A stretch of 64,000 bases of DNA, taken from Craterostigma plantagineum. Lineage: Eukaryota > Streptophyta > Magnoliopsida > Lamiales > Linderniaceae. This document shows positions 37,107 through 48,623 of the stretch, one piece after another (position 1 is the stretch's first letter; the number at the start of each line of letters is the position of its first letter). Where the stretch lies: NCBI GenBank assembly GCA_027422505.1, contig JAPQWV010001653.1, positions 1 through 64,000 on the forward strand. The letters are read 5' to 3'. The position numbers and the translations under genes were made by a program. A model generated the notes under the pieces. It saw nothing but the letters and a program-made list of their open reading frames with translations, searched no databases and had not been told where the DNA came from.

Positions 37107-37620
37107 CAGTATAAACTCTATAAATTAATACGGTTGGGACCGGCCAAATTTATTAATTAAAGGAGTTATTAATTAATCGATAAATTAATCTCGATAAATT
37201 AATATTTTATTAATATATAGTGTATATTATCTTTCAAACTTCCCAAACATCAAATAACCTACCATCTCTTATGTCCTTAATAAACGTCAAATAAGGATCG
37301 AAACTTCAAACTCCCAAGTCTGTCATAATCGTATGGTGCTAATGTACATTTAAGTAATAATAGTAAATATATCAACAAAAACAAATGACAATTGAGTCAT
37401 TTTTCAAGTAATCTTCGTTCATGTAATATGAGAATATTTTTACATGTGGAATTATTAATTTATAATTTATAGGAGACCTATAGGAATTATCGAAAGTCTA
37501 TTATCTTATAATTTTAGAGAATTATTAATTTAGTACGTTGTCCCCGAGTCGGAACCGGCCAGAAATATTATATTAAAGAGTTTATTAAATTATCGAGTAT
37601 TAATTTATAGAGTTTCTACT
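37107..37620. mobile_element. Emigrant/Lemi1-like (pogo-type) MITE
   Basis: Left end CAGTATAAACTCTATAAATT and right end inverted TATTAATTTATAGAGTTT with subterminal GGGACCGGCC / GGAACCGGCC blocks. Left flank TA and right flank TA repeat fit the TA target of pogo/mariner elements. The TIR closely resembles my memory of Emigrant. No coding sequence. Confidence 0.65.
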
Positions 37621-37887
37621 ATATATATATATATATATATATATTGTCTAAACAAGCGAAGAATGTAAAATTGAACACGTTCGGCACTTCAATACCATGC
37701 AATTGTTGAATTGTATATCTTGGAATATCGTTCTCTCTCTTTTCTGGGATTTGCAAAGTATAAAAAAATATTAAATAAATACGTTCACTTGTCAGGGATA
37801 GGACAAGCCTTTGCTGTCGGGAGGGAGAGTATAGTGACACTCCAACAAGAATATAAGACAAGACCTAAAATATAAGCATCTATGATT

Positions 37888-38133
37888 TTTCTTTTTACGG
37901 TTCGAGGTATCCCCACACAATCCGGCTATAGGCTAACCGCCACACACTGCAGAGGTGGGAGTAATCCGCGGGTTAGATGGATACGCCCCAAACCCCACAA
38001 CAACGATAGTCGTAGGCCTTAGGCCCATGGAGACTTCTCAAAGAAATGTGAGATGTGGGACGATCCCTTGACCTCCTAACCACATGACCTTTGAGTTCCC
38101 CCTCAACCACTAGGCCAAAGGGTCATTGGCACA
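37888..38133 (-). mobile_element. tRNA-derived SINE, copy 2
   Basis: Same family and orientation as 1130-1371: minus-strand TGGCCTAGTGGTTGAGG A-box region, CTTAGGCCCATGGAGACTTC block and T run on the plus strand at the left. Flanks ATCTATGATT at 37878-37887 and 38134-38143 form a 10-bp target duplication. Confidence 0.85.
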
Positions 38134-38637
38134 ATCTATGATTCATATCATATATTATATATGGTGTCAGGACTCGATTATAGATAGAAATGAATTGTTT
38201 GTCCCTTCGTGTAAGAGTTGAGAAACAACTGGGATGTTTTCTGCACTGTCCGCTGTCCATTTATATCATTAAATTCAACTCAATGCTTCTTTTAGCTTAC
38301 ATAGTTGATGAAACGTTAATTAGTTAATAGACAAACATATTATTACAGCTCAGATCTGTGGATGAACCACCTAAATTATCTTACGGGCCCATTCCGTTTA
38401 TAAGATACTATTACGTTTTGGCATGTAATATGTGTATGCTTAAAAGTATAATTTTTATATAATATTATTTTTAATTTTGAGATTTATAATTTGTAAAATT
38501 AAGATGAAATAGAATTTTTAAATATAAACAAAGTATATGGGCATAAATACAAATGATATGAAAATTATCCAATTAATTATCTTACAAAAGAAGGGTTAAA
38601 TTGCAAATATTTGACAGACCAAACGTGGTAGTTTATA

Positions 38638-39222
38638 GTCGCCCGACACCAATTATATAAGGATATACATCTTAAGATAGAGCCTCTTAATCTTGAATAA
38701 TCTAATTCACTTTAAAATATGAAAAATGTAGATAGCCCGCTATAAATTGACGGCCCGCTACTATAATCATGAAAGCCCTCTATAATTCATCCAATGGTTA
38801 TGGACCGGATAAATTATCCAGCCTACAAAAAGACGTGTGCTACGTTTAGTTTCTACATAAGATACGCCAAACGCCAAGATAAAAAACGAGGTAATAAATT
38901 TATCTAGCCTATACAATTATGTTTACTTTGTTCCTTGTTTTTTAAATTCTCTGTTAACTTGCCAATACATCATATATAGTTTAAAGTATGTGATATTACA
39001 AACCTAACCATAGTTTATTTCGGTCTTTTTGCAATTAGTAGCATGGGTTGGATAATTTATCTGGACCAGAACCATTGGATGAATTGTATGGGGTCTCATG
39101 TTTATAACAGCCTGACAATTTATAGCGGGCTATGAACATTTTTTATAAGTGAATAAGAGATTATTCAAGATTGAAAGACCTCTATCTTGATAGATATCTT
39201 ATAACTGAACGGGCGCTTATGG
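38638..39222. mobile_element. Long-TIR non-autonomous DNA element (MULE-MITE-like)
   Basis: Inverted ends of about 110 bp: left includes CTTAAGATAGAGCCTCTTAA, TCTTGAATAATCTAATTCAC and AGCCCGCTATAAATTG; the right end carries the complements. The core has GGTTGGATAATTTATC-type words. Long TIRs suggest Mutator-like elements. No ORF; target duplication not resolved. Confidence 0.7.
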
Positions 39223-39625
39223 TTAAGTTATCTACATGTATTCATGAAAAAGTAAGAAATCCGTAGCATCTACGACCTCAACTAGATTTAATCAATGTAA
39301 ATAAGAGAAATATATAAGACCACACTTGAATCTCCAAGTAAAACGCATATCACAACGTTTAACTTCAATCTTGTTTACTTCATATATAGAATAACATTTC
39401 TCAGACTTTCAATAACCCGAATTTTCAGTTTCACCCTTTTATGTTCAGTGTTCAAAACGTCAATTGGTCCTTCCTTAATCTTGGTTGGTGAATCATTTCT
39501 AAGACTGAAATATTCGAACATTAAGAGTCCTCAAGCTCAAATTTAAACCCAACATTAGACAAGACCAAAACATATATCAGGAATCTTAAATATATCATCA
39601 TCGGCGGCAAGTAAACTAACTACAC
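39223..39625. other. Intergenic 3' of FANCE gene
   Basis: AT-rich, probably FANCE 3' UTR at its right edge. Nothing else seen. Confidence 0.4.
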
Positions 39626-41226
39626 TTACAAGCAAGGCAATGAAGACAGCTTCGAAAGTATTGACTTGGTAACAATCGTATCCGTACTCTCAACTGCCTT
39701 CATCAGAACAGCACACTGTGGCTTCTCCAACATGGAACCAAATCTACTCACAAGGCAAAGCACAAAGTTCCCAAACTTCAGCGACTTTGAATACCTCTCC
39801 GCGCACATCGCAAACCGAAGCGATAAGCCCTTCTTCCACCGATTCCCTACTCAGACAAACAACCGAGGTTTTCGAACACGTTCTGCCACAGCCCGAAAAG
39901 GCTTCCGTCCAAACCAACTCCACGCCGATCACACGCCTATGAAAGGGAAGGCAAATAACCCTCTTCGAGCCCTCATCTTTAGTGAGCAGCAACTTCTCGC
40001 AATTGCGGAGACGTGCAAAGGGTGTAGGCATTCTTTCATTATCTTAGCCACAGCTTCAGACAAGAACATGTCTATGCCTTTTTTCGACAGAAGCAATGGC
40101 AGCAACAGGCCGTACTCGGCGGCCCTTTGATGGGCTTTGCAGAAATCTGACGTGGCGTTCAACAGCTCGCGGCTGTAGGGCCCGTCGAGGGATAGGAACT
40201 TAGGCAGGGCAGTCGAACAGAGGACGTGGCACGGCCAGTTTGATTCGTCTCCTCGGTTTATTAAATCCAAGAAGGCGTACATTAGTATGCTGTAGTATCG
40301 TCGTCTGAACTCCACGGTTCGATCACATTCAAGATTGTCAATGAATTTCTGCTATTTTCGGCGCATAGTTTCTGCATATCCTTTGCCAGCTGCAAAGCTT
40401 TCGACTTGCTATTCGCGCTTACGATTTGGGACTTGAAAGACTTTGCGGTTTCCTCTAACTCAGCGTTTAGGGGCTCATCCTCTATGGCTTCAAAACCTCG
40501 CATATTTTTATGGGAGTTTTCTTCTTCAACATCAACAGCAGAAGTATCATCGTATTCCCCTTTAACTAAACGACACTGAGAGACAAAGAACCCTCAGTAT
40601 GCGATTCGCCGACTGCCATTGGAAGCCAAGGAACATCTGATCGTTCTTGCCTGAAGCAAAGCCTCCTCAAGCCATTCCGGCAAAGAACAGAGCTCATCGT
40701 CGCATCTTTTTCATCTTCTTCTTCTTCTGAGTCCAAATTCAAGGGAGAAATGCACTCGTGTTCAGAAACAGAGACCAAATCCATGAGCGTTTGAGCGGCT
40801 TTCTTCACCCAAAAATCGAGCCCATTTCTCTCGCTAAGCACAACTGTGGCTAATTCACGTAAGTCCCACTTGCAAAACCTATGAAGGTCGTATACGAGGA
40901 AGGATAGAACTCTTGCATGAACCATTTTCGGCAGGGTTTGTACCCACGCGACGCTGTTCCATTGAAGGCTTAAATTGATCATCTTAAACATCTTCATTGA
41001 CTGAATCAATAGCGAGTGATGTTATTACGATTTTGCTGTTACCTTTTTCCATCTGCAGTTTGCGTGGGATTCACGAGCAGTGAAATAAATGATGAAGTGG
41101 AGATTGGAGGATTAGTGGTCTTTTCTGACGAGGGTTGTTGAAGTTTTTCTGTAGCCATAGAGATGCCTCGGTCTCAGGGCACGGAGAGTTCAGGAAGATA
41201 TCGAACATTGGAATCCAGCGCTCCAT
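39626..41226 (-). CDS. FANCE: FANCE (Fanconi anaemia group E) homologue
   Basis: Start ATG at 41226 gives MERWIPMFDIFLNSPCPETE and SLWLQKNF, the start of the plant family. Further pieces on the minus strand are LPKMVHARVLSFL, FCKWDLRELA and DFWVKKAAQTLMDL (41009-40720), LNLDSEEEED, then LQLAKDMQKLC, LNVIEPWSSDD, ALPKFLSLDGPYSRELL, CKAHQRAAEYGLLLPLLL, IMKECLHPLHVSAIA, KLLLTKDEGSKR and SLKFGNFVLCLVSRFG to a stop at 39626. The C-terminal helical-repeat region matches the FANCE C-terminal domain, which links the Fanconi core complex to FANCD2 in DNA crosslink repair (known in animals). One intron is likely near 41045. Frame changes near 41095, 40690, 40540, 40310 and 40010 are mostly one-base losses. 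A copia element sits about 70 bp upstream of the ATG. Confidence 0.75.
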
Positions 41227-41301
41227 TTTCTTTCGACCTTCGACGTTCGCCACATGAGAAGGTCGGCAAGGTGTTTTGATGAAATGTCGCAGTGACAATC
41301 C

Positions 41302-41728
41302 TGTTGGAGAGTGGGTTACCCACTCTACCACTCAATCCTATATCTACTCTAATATTAATTATATATTATTTTATTATATTAATATTATAATGCATATTAG
41401 ACATGCCTTTTGCCTATAATACAAAGGCTCGAGGCAATATAAAACACACCAAAAACTAAGAGAAAGAAAAAGAAAGAGAGAGAAGGAGAAAGAAGGAAAA
41501 AAAAAATAGAGGGTTTGATCGGTATTTGCTCCAACTATAAAGAGAGATAGTGAGTGTTTTCTCCTTTGTAGATTGAGAGTTTGTAACCCCTACTTTTTAC
41601 CCCAGTAATAATATTTCTACCTTCCCCGTGGTTTTTACCCCAATCAAAAGGGTTTTCCACGTAAATTCTCGTGTCCATTTTATCCTCACAGTCATTTCCA
41701 ATATTACTACGCTGTCCGTTTCGCAACA
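41302..41728 (+). repeat. Copia 5' LTR
   Basis: Starts TGTTGG and ends CGCAACA. The TATA box region reads CCTATAATACAAAGG here but CCTATAAATAGCAAAG in the 3' LTR, so the 5' promoter may be weakened, or this is a sequence error. Confidence 0.95.
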
Positions 41729-41730
41729 AG

Positions 41731-41743
41731 TGGTATCAGAGCC
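41731..41743 (+). promoter_or_regulatory. Primer-binding site (tRNA-iMet)
   Basis: TGGTATCAGAGCC two bases after LTR1, the standard plant copia PBS. Confidence 0.95.
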
Positions 41744-41960
41744 AACCCTGATTGATATTCCGATTATGCTCTGTGGTTGCAGCTTTGTCTGATCTTCCAC
41801 ATCAGAAAGGATATTGAAAAGGTTTATCGTTACGGAAGAGTTTTTTGGCAAGTCGTGGCAATAGACTGTGTAAGTAAGTTCTGTCTAGGTGGCTGGTGCC
41901 AAGCGGGACACATAGTGACCCCACCAGATCTCATCTGGGAATTTACTTAGAAGGGTAATT

Positions 41961-44900
41961 TTGTCTAGAAAGCTGGTCGCTAACCCTTTCTGCAAATTAT
42001 CTGATCAGTACTATTTGGCTGGACTGTCGAATTTCTCCGACGATAGCGACGTGGGAAAAATGGCAGCTAAAATGAAATTGAGAATTCAACGGGAGAAACT
42101 ACTCACTGTGGAAAATGAGGATAAAGGCAATTTTACTCAAAGAAATTGTCTGGAGGCGATCACTGGCAGACCAACAACTATTACAAGTGATGCCAACTGG
42201 AGGAAGATGGACGGGAGGGCCATCGTCAATATTCATCTGGCATTAGCAGATGACATATTATCAAGCATTGAAGAGAAAACTAGTGCGAAAGAAATCTGGG
42301 ATCATCTAGAGAAGCTGTATCAAGTCAAGTCACTCCACAGTCGAATTTTCCTAAAAAGAAATTATATCATCTGCGAATGGAAGAATCTTCTTCAGTGACC
42401 GAGCACATCAACAAGTTGAATACCCTGTTCTCTCAACTTAAGGACTTGGATTACAAAATAGAGCCAAGTGAACGTGCTGAGCTTCTACTGCAAAGCCTGC
42501 CATACTCCTACGATCAACTCGTCATCAACCTGAGCAACAACCAAGCTGCGGGAAAACTTATCTTCGATAGTATTGCAGCTGCGGTTCTCGAAGAAGAAAG
42601 TCGGCGCAATAACAAAGAAGACAAGGTGATAATATCCCAACAGGCGGAAGCGTTGACAGTGACGAGGGCAAGATCAGGAGCACGTGGTCCAAACGGGAGC
42701 CGAAAACGAACAAGACCCGGAGAGTCTGTCCAAGTGGGAGTCAAAAACGGCAAAACCTTGTTACGAAAATAAGAAGGCTATAAAGTGTTACCACTGTGGC
42801 AAGAAAGGTCATCTGAAGAAAGATTGTTGGGCTCTAAACAAAATCCCAATGCCCAAGGAAACGCCGCCAACACTACCGACGATGGAATTGCCTTGGTGTG
42901 TGAAGCCGCAACCACTATCGCTGAAAAGGGAAGATTCAACGATGTGTGGCTCATCGACTCAGCAGCTACTTTCCACATGACCTCTCGAAAGGAATGGTTT
43001 CATCAATACGAGTCAACCTTTGAAGGATATGTCTACAGCTGCAATGACCAGGCGCTGAAAGTTGTCGAGGTGGGTACGGTTCAAATAAAGATGTATGACG
43101 GCACTGTGCGTACTATCCATGATGTGCGACATGTGGAGGGCTTGAAGAAAATCTATTGTCCATGGGGCAATTGGATGATCTTGGTTTCAAAGTTGAATTG
43201 GAAAACAAGATCATGAAGGTATCCAAAGGAGCACTAGTGGTGATGAAGGGAGAAAAGATAGCTGCAAATCTATACACGCTGAAGGGAGAGACTTTGCAAG
43301 CAGGGCAAGCATCTGTTGCTACAACAAGTTCAATCGAAAGTCTACAATGACTTGGCACAAGAAACTTGGTCATATGTCTGAACAAGGCATGAAAATTCTT
43401 GCGCAAAAGAATCTACTTCCTGGTCTTACAACGGTGACGTTACCATTCTGCGAGCATTGTATTGTGAGCAAGCAACATCGCCTGAAGTTCTCTCCATCGA
43501 ATTCTAGAAGCAAAGAAATTCTAGAATTGATCCACTCTGACGTATGGCAAGCACCGGTCGCATCTCTAGGAGGAGCCAACTACTTCGTATCATTCATTGA
43601 CGACTACTCCAGGAGATGCTGGGTGTATCCAATCAAGAAGAAGGACGAAGTGTTTTCTATCTTCAAAACATACAAGGCGCGAGTTGAACTTGAAACCGGT
43701 AGAAAAATCAAGTGTCTCCGGTCAGATAATGGAGGAGAATATACTGGCAAAGAATTCATCGAATTCTGCAAAGGTGCGGGCATCAGAAGACAGTTCACCA
43801 CGGCTTACACTCCACAACAGAATGGCGTGGCAGAGCGGTTGAATAGGACCCTGTTGGAAAGAACAAGGGCTATGTTGAGAACTGCTGGCCTGGAAAAGAA
43901 GTTCTGGGCGGAAGCGGTCTGTACTGCCTGTTATGTGGTGAATCGGGCTCCATCTACTGCTATAGAGATGCGAACACCGATGGAAATGTGGACTGGTGCA
44001 CCTGCAGACTATTCAAACCTCCATATATTTGGAAGTTCAACGTACGCGATGTACCACGACCAAGAAACAACGAAGTTGGATCCAAAGTCCAGGAAATGCC
44101 TATTCTTGGGGTATGCTGATGGAGTAAAGGGGTATCGCTTGTGGGATCTCATGACCACAAAGTGATTATCAGCAGAGATGTTATCTTCTTGGAGGATGGC
44201 GATCAAGTCGAAAATGATAGCAGTTCAAAAGGCATGACAAAGACCACACCGGTGAAACGAAAATTGGAGCAATATAATTCTTCTGAAGCTGAACCGGCGC
44301 ACGAAGAGCTCGACCCAGTCGAATCTGAAGTACCGGATCTCTGGCGGTCATCACGCGAACGTAGACCGCCAAGTTGGCACTCAGATTATGAGATAGAGAG
44401 CAATCTTGCATACTGTTTTCTAACGGAGGATGGAGAGCCAACCACTTTCCAAGAAGCACTGAATAATCCAGATGCGAGTCAGTGGATTTCAGCAATGCAG
44501 AAGAAATGGAAGCTCTCTATAAAAATAAGACATGGGAGTTGGTGCCATTACCGCAAGGAAGGAAACCCATTGGCAACAATGGGTGTACAAAATCAAGCGG
44601 AATGGTGATGACCAGGTAGAGCGCTACCGTGCTAGACTGGTTGTAAAAGGATTGCTCAGAAAGAAGAATTGACTTCAACGAAATTTTCTCACCGGTGGTA
44701 CGACTTACAACAGTCAGGGTGGTCTTGTCAATGTGTGCTACATTCGACTTGCATCTTGAGCAGCTGGACGTGAAGACGGCCTTTCTCCATGGTGACCTGG
44801 ATGAAGAATATATATGCTTCAACCAGAAGGTTTTCGAGGAACAAGGAAAAGAATATCTGGTTTGCAGATTGATCAAATCTCTCTACGGGCTCAAACAAGC

Positions 44901-45940
44901 ACCTCGATGCTGGTATAAGAGATTTGACTCCTTTATAATGAGTCTTGGCTACAACAGGCTATACTCAGATCCTTGTGCGTATTTCAAGAGATTTGGCAAT
45001 GACGATTTCATCATGTTGCTGTTGTACGTCGACGATATGCTGGTAGCAGGACCCAACAAGGTCGTATCGCCAACTTAAAGACTCAACTAGCCAGTGAATT
45101 CGAAATGAAGGACTTCGGGCCAGCAAACAAAATTCTTGGCGTGCAAATACTCGAGACAGAAGCAAGCGGAAGATTTGGCTTTCCCAGAAGAATTATTTGA
45201 AGAAAATCTTGCGAAGGTTCAACATGCAAGATAGTAAGCCAATATCTACCCCTCTTGCTGCTAATTTCAAGCTATCCTCCGAGATGTGTCCTACTAATGA
45301 AGACGAGCGGATGGAGATGTCTCGACTGCCATATGCATCGGCAGTAGGAAGTCTAATGTTCGCAATGATCTGTACCAGACCAGACATTGCCCATGCAGTG
45401 GGAGTTGTTAGCCGATACATGTCCAACCCTGGCTGGGATCACTGGAGTGCTGTTAAGAGGATTCTCAGATATATCAAGGGAACCTCGGATCTTGCCTTAT
45501 GTTACGGAGGTATAGATTTTACTGTCCATGGTTTTGTTGATGCAGATTATGCAGGTGAACTTGATAAAGCAGATCCACAACCGGATATGTGTTTAATCTT
45601 GCTGGTGGTGCCGTAAGTTGGGTTTCAAAACTGCAGTCCATTGTTGTAACATCAACAACGGAAGCAGAATACGTGGCAGCTACGCAAGCCAGTAAAGAGG
45701 CATATGGTTGAAGATGTTGCTGGAAGAACTCGGCCACAAACAGGAGAATATTGTTCTCTATTGTGATAGCCAGAGTGCGTTGCATCTTGCAAGGAATCCA
45801 GCATATCATTCAAGAACCAAACATATCCGTGCAATACCACTTTGTTCGTGAACAAGTGGAAGCGGGACTGTGGACATGCAAAAAGTTCACACTGCGGATA
45901 ATCTGGCAGACTACATGACCAAAGCAATTTCTGTGGACAA
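41961..45940 (+). pseudogene. Copia gag-pol, frame-broken
   Basis: Gag (41961-42830): LALADDILSSIEEKTSAKEI, TEHINKLNTLFSQL, then zinc knuckle CYHCGKKGHLKKDC near 42787. Protease: WLIDSAATFHMT, with Ala-Ala where DSGA is usual. Pre-integrase WHKKLGHMSEQGM and integrase (43347-44165) HxxxH..CxxC-type start, LIHSDVWQAP, FIDDYSRRCWVYP, RSDNGGEYTGKEF and TPQQNGVAERLNRT with the D,D,E residues present. RT (44695-45078): LDVKTAFLHGDLDEE, SLYGLKQAPRCWYKRF and YVDDMLVAG. RNase H (45197-45850): GSLMFAMICTRPDIAHAV and VDADYAGELD. At least six frame changes; that at about 42345 is one A lost from an A run. Ancestrally one polyprotein; as read it is not continuous. Confidence 0.9.
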
Positions 45941-46044
45941 GTTTATGTGGTGTCGTTCCTCATGTGGATTGACTGAATCTAGTAACACGAAAAGGCGAGC
46001 TAGAAGAATGGTGTGAAGATATGATTGTGTCTCAATCAAATCTT

Positions 46045-46056
46045 CAAGTGGGAGAT
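46045..46056 (+). promoter_or_regulatory. Copia polypurine tract
   Basis: Purine-rich AAGTGGGAGA immediately before LTR2, the plus-strand primer site. Confidence 0.8.
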
Positions 46057-46487
46057 TGTTGGGAGAGTGGGTTACCCACTCCACCACTCAATCCTATATC
46101 TACTCTAATATTAATTATATTATTATTTTATTATATTAATATTATAATGCATATTAGACATGCCTTTTGCCTATAAATAGCAAAGCCTCGAGGCATATAA
46201 AACACACCAAAAACTAAGAGAAGAAAAAGAAAGAGAGAGAAGGAGAAAGAAAGGAAAAAAAAAATAGAGGGTTTGATCGGTATTTGCTCCAACTATAAAG
46301 AGAGATAGTGAGTGTTTTCTCCTTTGTAGATTGAGAGTTTGTAACCCCTGTTTTTTACCCCATAATAATATTTCTACCTTCCCCGTGGTTTTTACCCCAA
46401 GTCAAAAGGGGTTTTCCACGTAAATTCTCGTGTCCATTTTATCCTCACAGTCATTTCCAATATTACTACGCTGTCCGTTTCGCAACA
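46057..46487 (+). repeat. Copia 3' LTR
   Basis: 431 bp, TGTTGGGAGAGTGG to CGCAACA, with a good TATA box CTATAAATAG at 46171-46180. Confidence 0.95.
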
Positions 46488-46492
46488 AATCC

Positions 46493-47842
46493 CGCCAAAT
46501 ATATGCTCCGTCTAGTTTTGATAATGTCCAAGAGAAGCCCGGTATATAGAGCATGGTGTCCCTTTAGTTGGCTATATAACGTTGGTTCAAGAGTTTCTTA
46601 TCCAATACAAACATGTTCACTATGTTGGATAAGCCAAGATAATACCCATTATCCATTCTAATCTTGCTCACTTTTCAATTTGTCCAATGGTTTAAAGCCC
46701 GATATAAAAGTTAGGTCCGCGGCTGTTATCTATCAAATTCAAGGTAAGTTATGGGTTGGGCCAGATAATTTATCCAATCAGATACTAATTCTGAAATTAC
46801 GAGAACACCCTTAAATATTATCGTGTCTTTTTTAAGTTTATTGACAGTCTCTATCTTTCGAATTCTAACAAGGTTAGATTCTTCAGCAAAAGCACCTACA
46901 TGCAGTTGTGAGTTGTGACTTTCCTTCTCACTCCATTGTGTGTCAATGCACTAAATTTCTCATAGGTTATTCGACCCCAAGCAATCTCTTTCCTTATGAC
47001 AAAATCGTCGCCGGAAACACTGCCTTCTGACACACCCATCTTCCACGGTGGAGCTGATATTTCCTCCCCCTGGATCGGTCACAAAGCCTCTAATGACTTT
47101 GGCGGCGAAACCATCAAGCAAAGAATGGTGCTTGGATTGGGGACAGGAATAATGCGATAGATGTTGAAGTGAAACACTGGTAGAGAGATGAAACGAAGAT
47201 AGAGAATCTCAGTTGTAATTCTATTTAGTAAAGTTAGGGTTAGAGTCGTAAATTTACAAAAGTGATATAAGATAACATTTCTTTTATCTTGCCAAGTGAA
47301 CATGATAACAATCTGATACAGCGTGGCATGTAATGGATAGTGAATGGTCTTGATGAAAAAACCAAGATAATATCCCAAGATAAAAATTATGAGTCCTTAT
47401 CCTATCTACTAAACTAAACGCAAGTGGGTTATTATTGGAAGCCCGCTATTAAGCCCGTTCTAATAAACAACAGAATCCAAGGTAACTTAACCCACACAAT
47501 TAGGCCAGATAACTTTAGCAGACCAAGATAAAAATCGTGAAAAAGGTCAAAAATACCCCAGCCATAGTGTCTTATTGTTTACAAGCACGGTTATGATGGT
47601 AATTCACATGGGTTGATGCTCTATATATTATTTATTATATTGGCAACTGAACATGTTTATTTTAAGGAATGAAACGAGATGTTATAGTGCCTTATTATCG
47701 GGAGTTGTATTTTGGTTTTATTTTATCTTATCGGTGCAACTAAACGCCACTGTTTAGTTGCCACATTTTCAATCACTGTTAGCCCGTTAATGAACTGAGC
47801 CCGATATAATAATAGCAGATGCTCGAGATTATCATCCAATGG
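46493..47842. other. Intergenic; former FANCE upstream region with MITE-like repeats
   Basis: The DNA right of the copia element was adjacent to the FANCE ATG before insertion, so its first few hundred bases are the displaced promoter. Repeated words CCAAGATAAT and AGATAATTTATC and AGCCCG suggest degenerate DNA elements. Confidence 0.45.
46996..47160 (+). pseudogene. Possible captured exon, 54 codons
   Basis: ATG at 46996 opens a frame MTKSSPETLPSDTPIFHGGA ... GLGTGIMR with balanced codon use, ending TAG at 47158-47160, inside repeat-rich DNA. No family recognised; could be a captured fragment or chance. Confidence 0.3.
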
Positions 47843-47850
47843 ATTGGGCT

Positions 47851-48270
47851 TAGGGTTGGAAGTGGGGCGGGGATTACCCGTCCCCGCGGGGATCCGCCCC
47901 GATCGGGGCGGGGAATCCCCGAGATTTTGTCCCGCAGGGCGGGGACGGGGAATGATTTTTTCCCGCGGGATTCCCCGCCCCACCCCGAAACCTATTTATA
48001 TTATAATATTAAATTATAATTTAAATAATACTAAAATAATATAAATATAGATTAACTAATGTTAAATTAATAAAATAATATATGAAACTATAATTTTATA
48101 ATATTTATAATAAAAAAATATATAAATTTAGATATTATATTTAAAATACTATTTTTCTTAAAATTAATCCCCACGGGGAATCCACGCCCTGCGGGGATCC
48201 TGCGGGGACGGGACACTTTCGTCCCCAAATGAATAGCCCCCGTCCCCTCCCCGCCCCGTTGCCATCCCTA
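47851..48270. mobile_element. hAT-type non-autonomous element A
   Basis: 420 bp with ends TAGGGTTGGAAGTGGGGCGG and inverted TAGGGATGGCAACGGGGCGG, GC-rich termini and an AT-rich core. Flanked by 8-bp ATTGGGCT (47843-47850) and ATTGGGCC (48271-48278), the duplication size of hAT transposons. Confidence 0.85.
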
Positions 48271-48278
48271 ATTGGGCC

Positions 48279-48615
48279 TAGGTTGTCAATGGGGCGGGGA
48301 CGGTGGAAAATTTTTCACCGCCGATATCCCAGCCCCCTTCCCCCGCCCGCCCCGATTATTATAAGTAATATAATATTAAAATATACTTTAGATAATATTA
48401 AAATAATATAAATATGATTAAAATATAGTTTAAATAATATAAAAATATAGTTTAAATAATATTAAAATAATATAAATTAATTTTTTTTAAAAACAATTAG
48501 GACGGGGAGGGAATCCCGCAGGGACGGGGACGGGGACAATTTTATCCGTGTTTGCCTCGCGGGGCGAGGACGGGATTACATCCCTGCCCCGAACCCGCGG
48601 CGTTAGACAACCCTA
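48279..48615. mobile_element. hAT-type non-autonomous element B
   Basis: 337 bp with ends TAGGTTGTCAATGGGGCGGG and inverted TAGGGTTGTCTAACGCCGCG. Flanked by identical ATTGGGCC at 48271-48278 and 48616-48623. Shares its left duplication with element A. Confidence 0.85.
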
Positions 48616-48623
48616 ATTGGGCC

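Larger units (their letters stand above)
41302..46487 (+). mobile_element. Complete Ty1-copia LTR retrotransposon
   Basis: 5186 bp with LTRs 41302-41728 and 46057-46487, flanked by the 5-bp duplication AATCC at 41297-41301 and 46488-46492. A PBS complementary to initiator tRNA-Met follows LTR1 and a purine-rich tract precedes LTR2. Internal order is gag, protease, integrase, reverse transcriptase, RNase H, i.e. copia order. The LTRs differ by a handful of substitutions and many one-base indels, so insertion is recent. Confidence 0.97.

Noticed and set aside
39666..40130. Plus-strand frame of 154 codons
   Set aside because: It overlaps conserved FANCE sequence on the minus strand and shows no family features.
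47723..48411. Pro/Gly/Arg-rich short frames
   Set aside because: They are translations of the GC-rich ends of two hAT elements.
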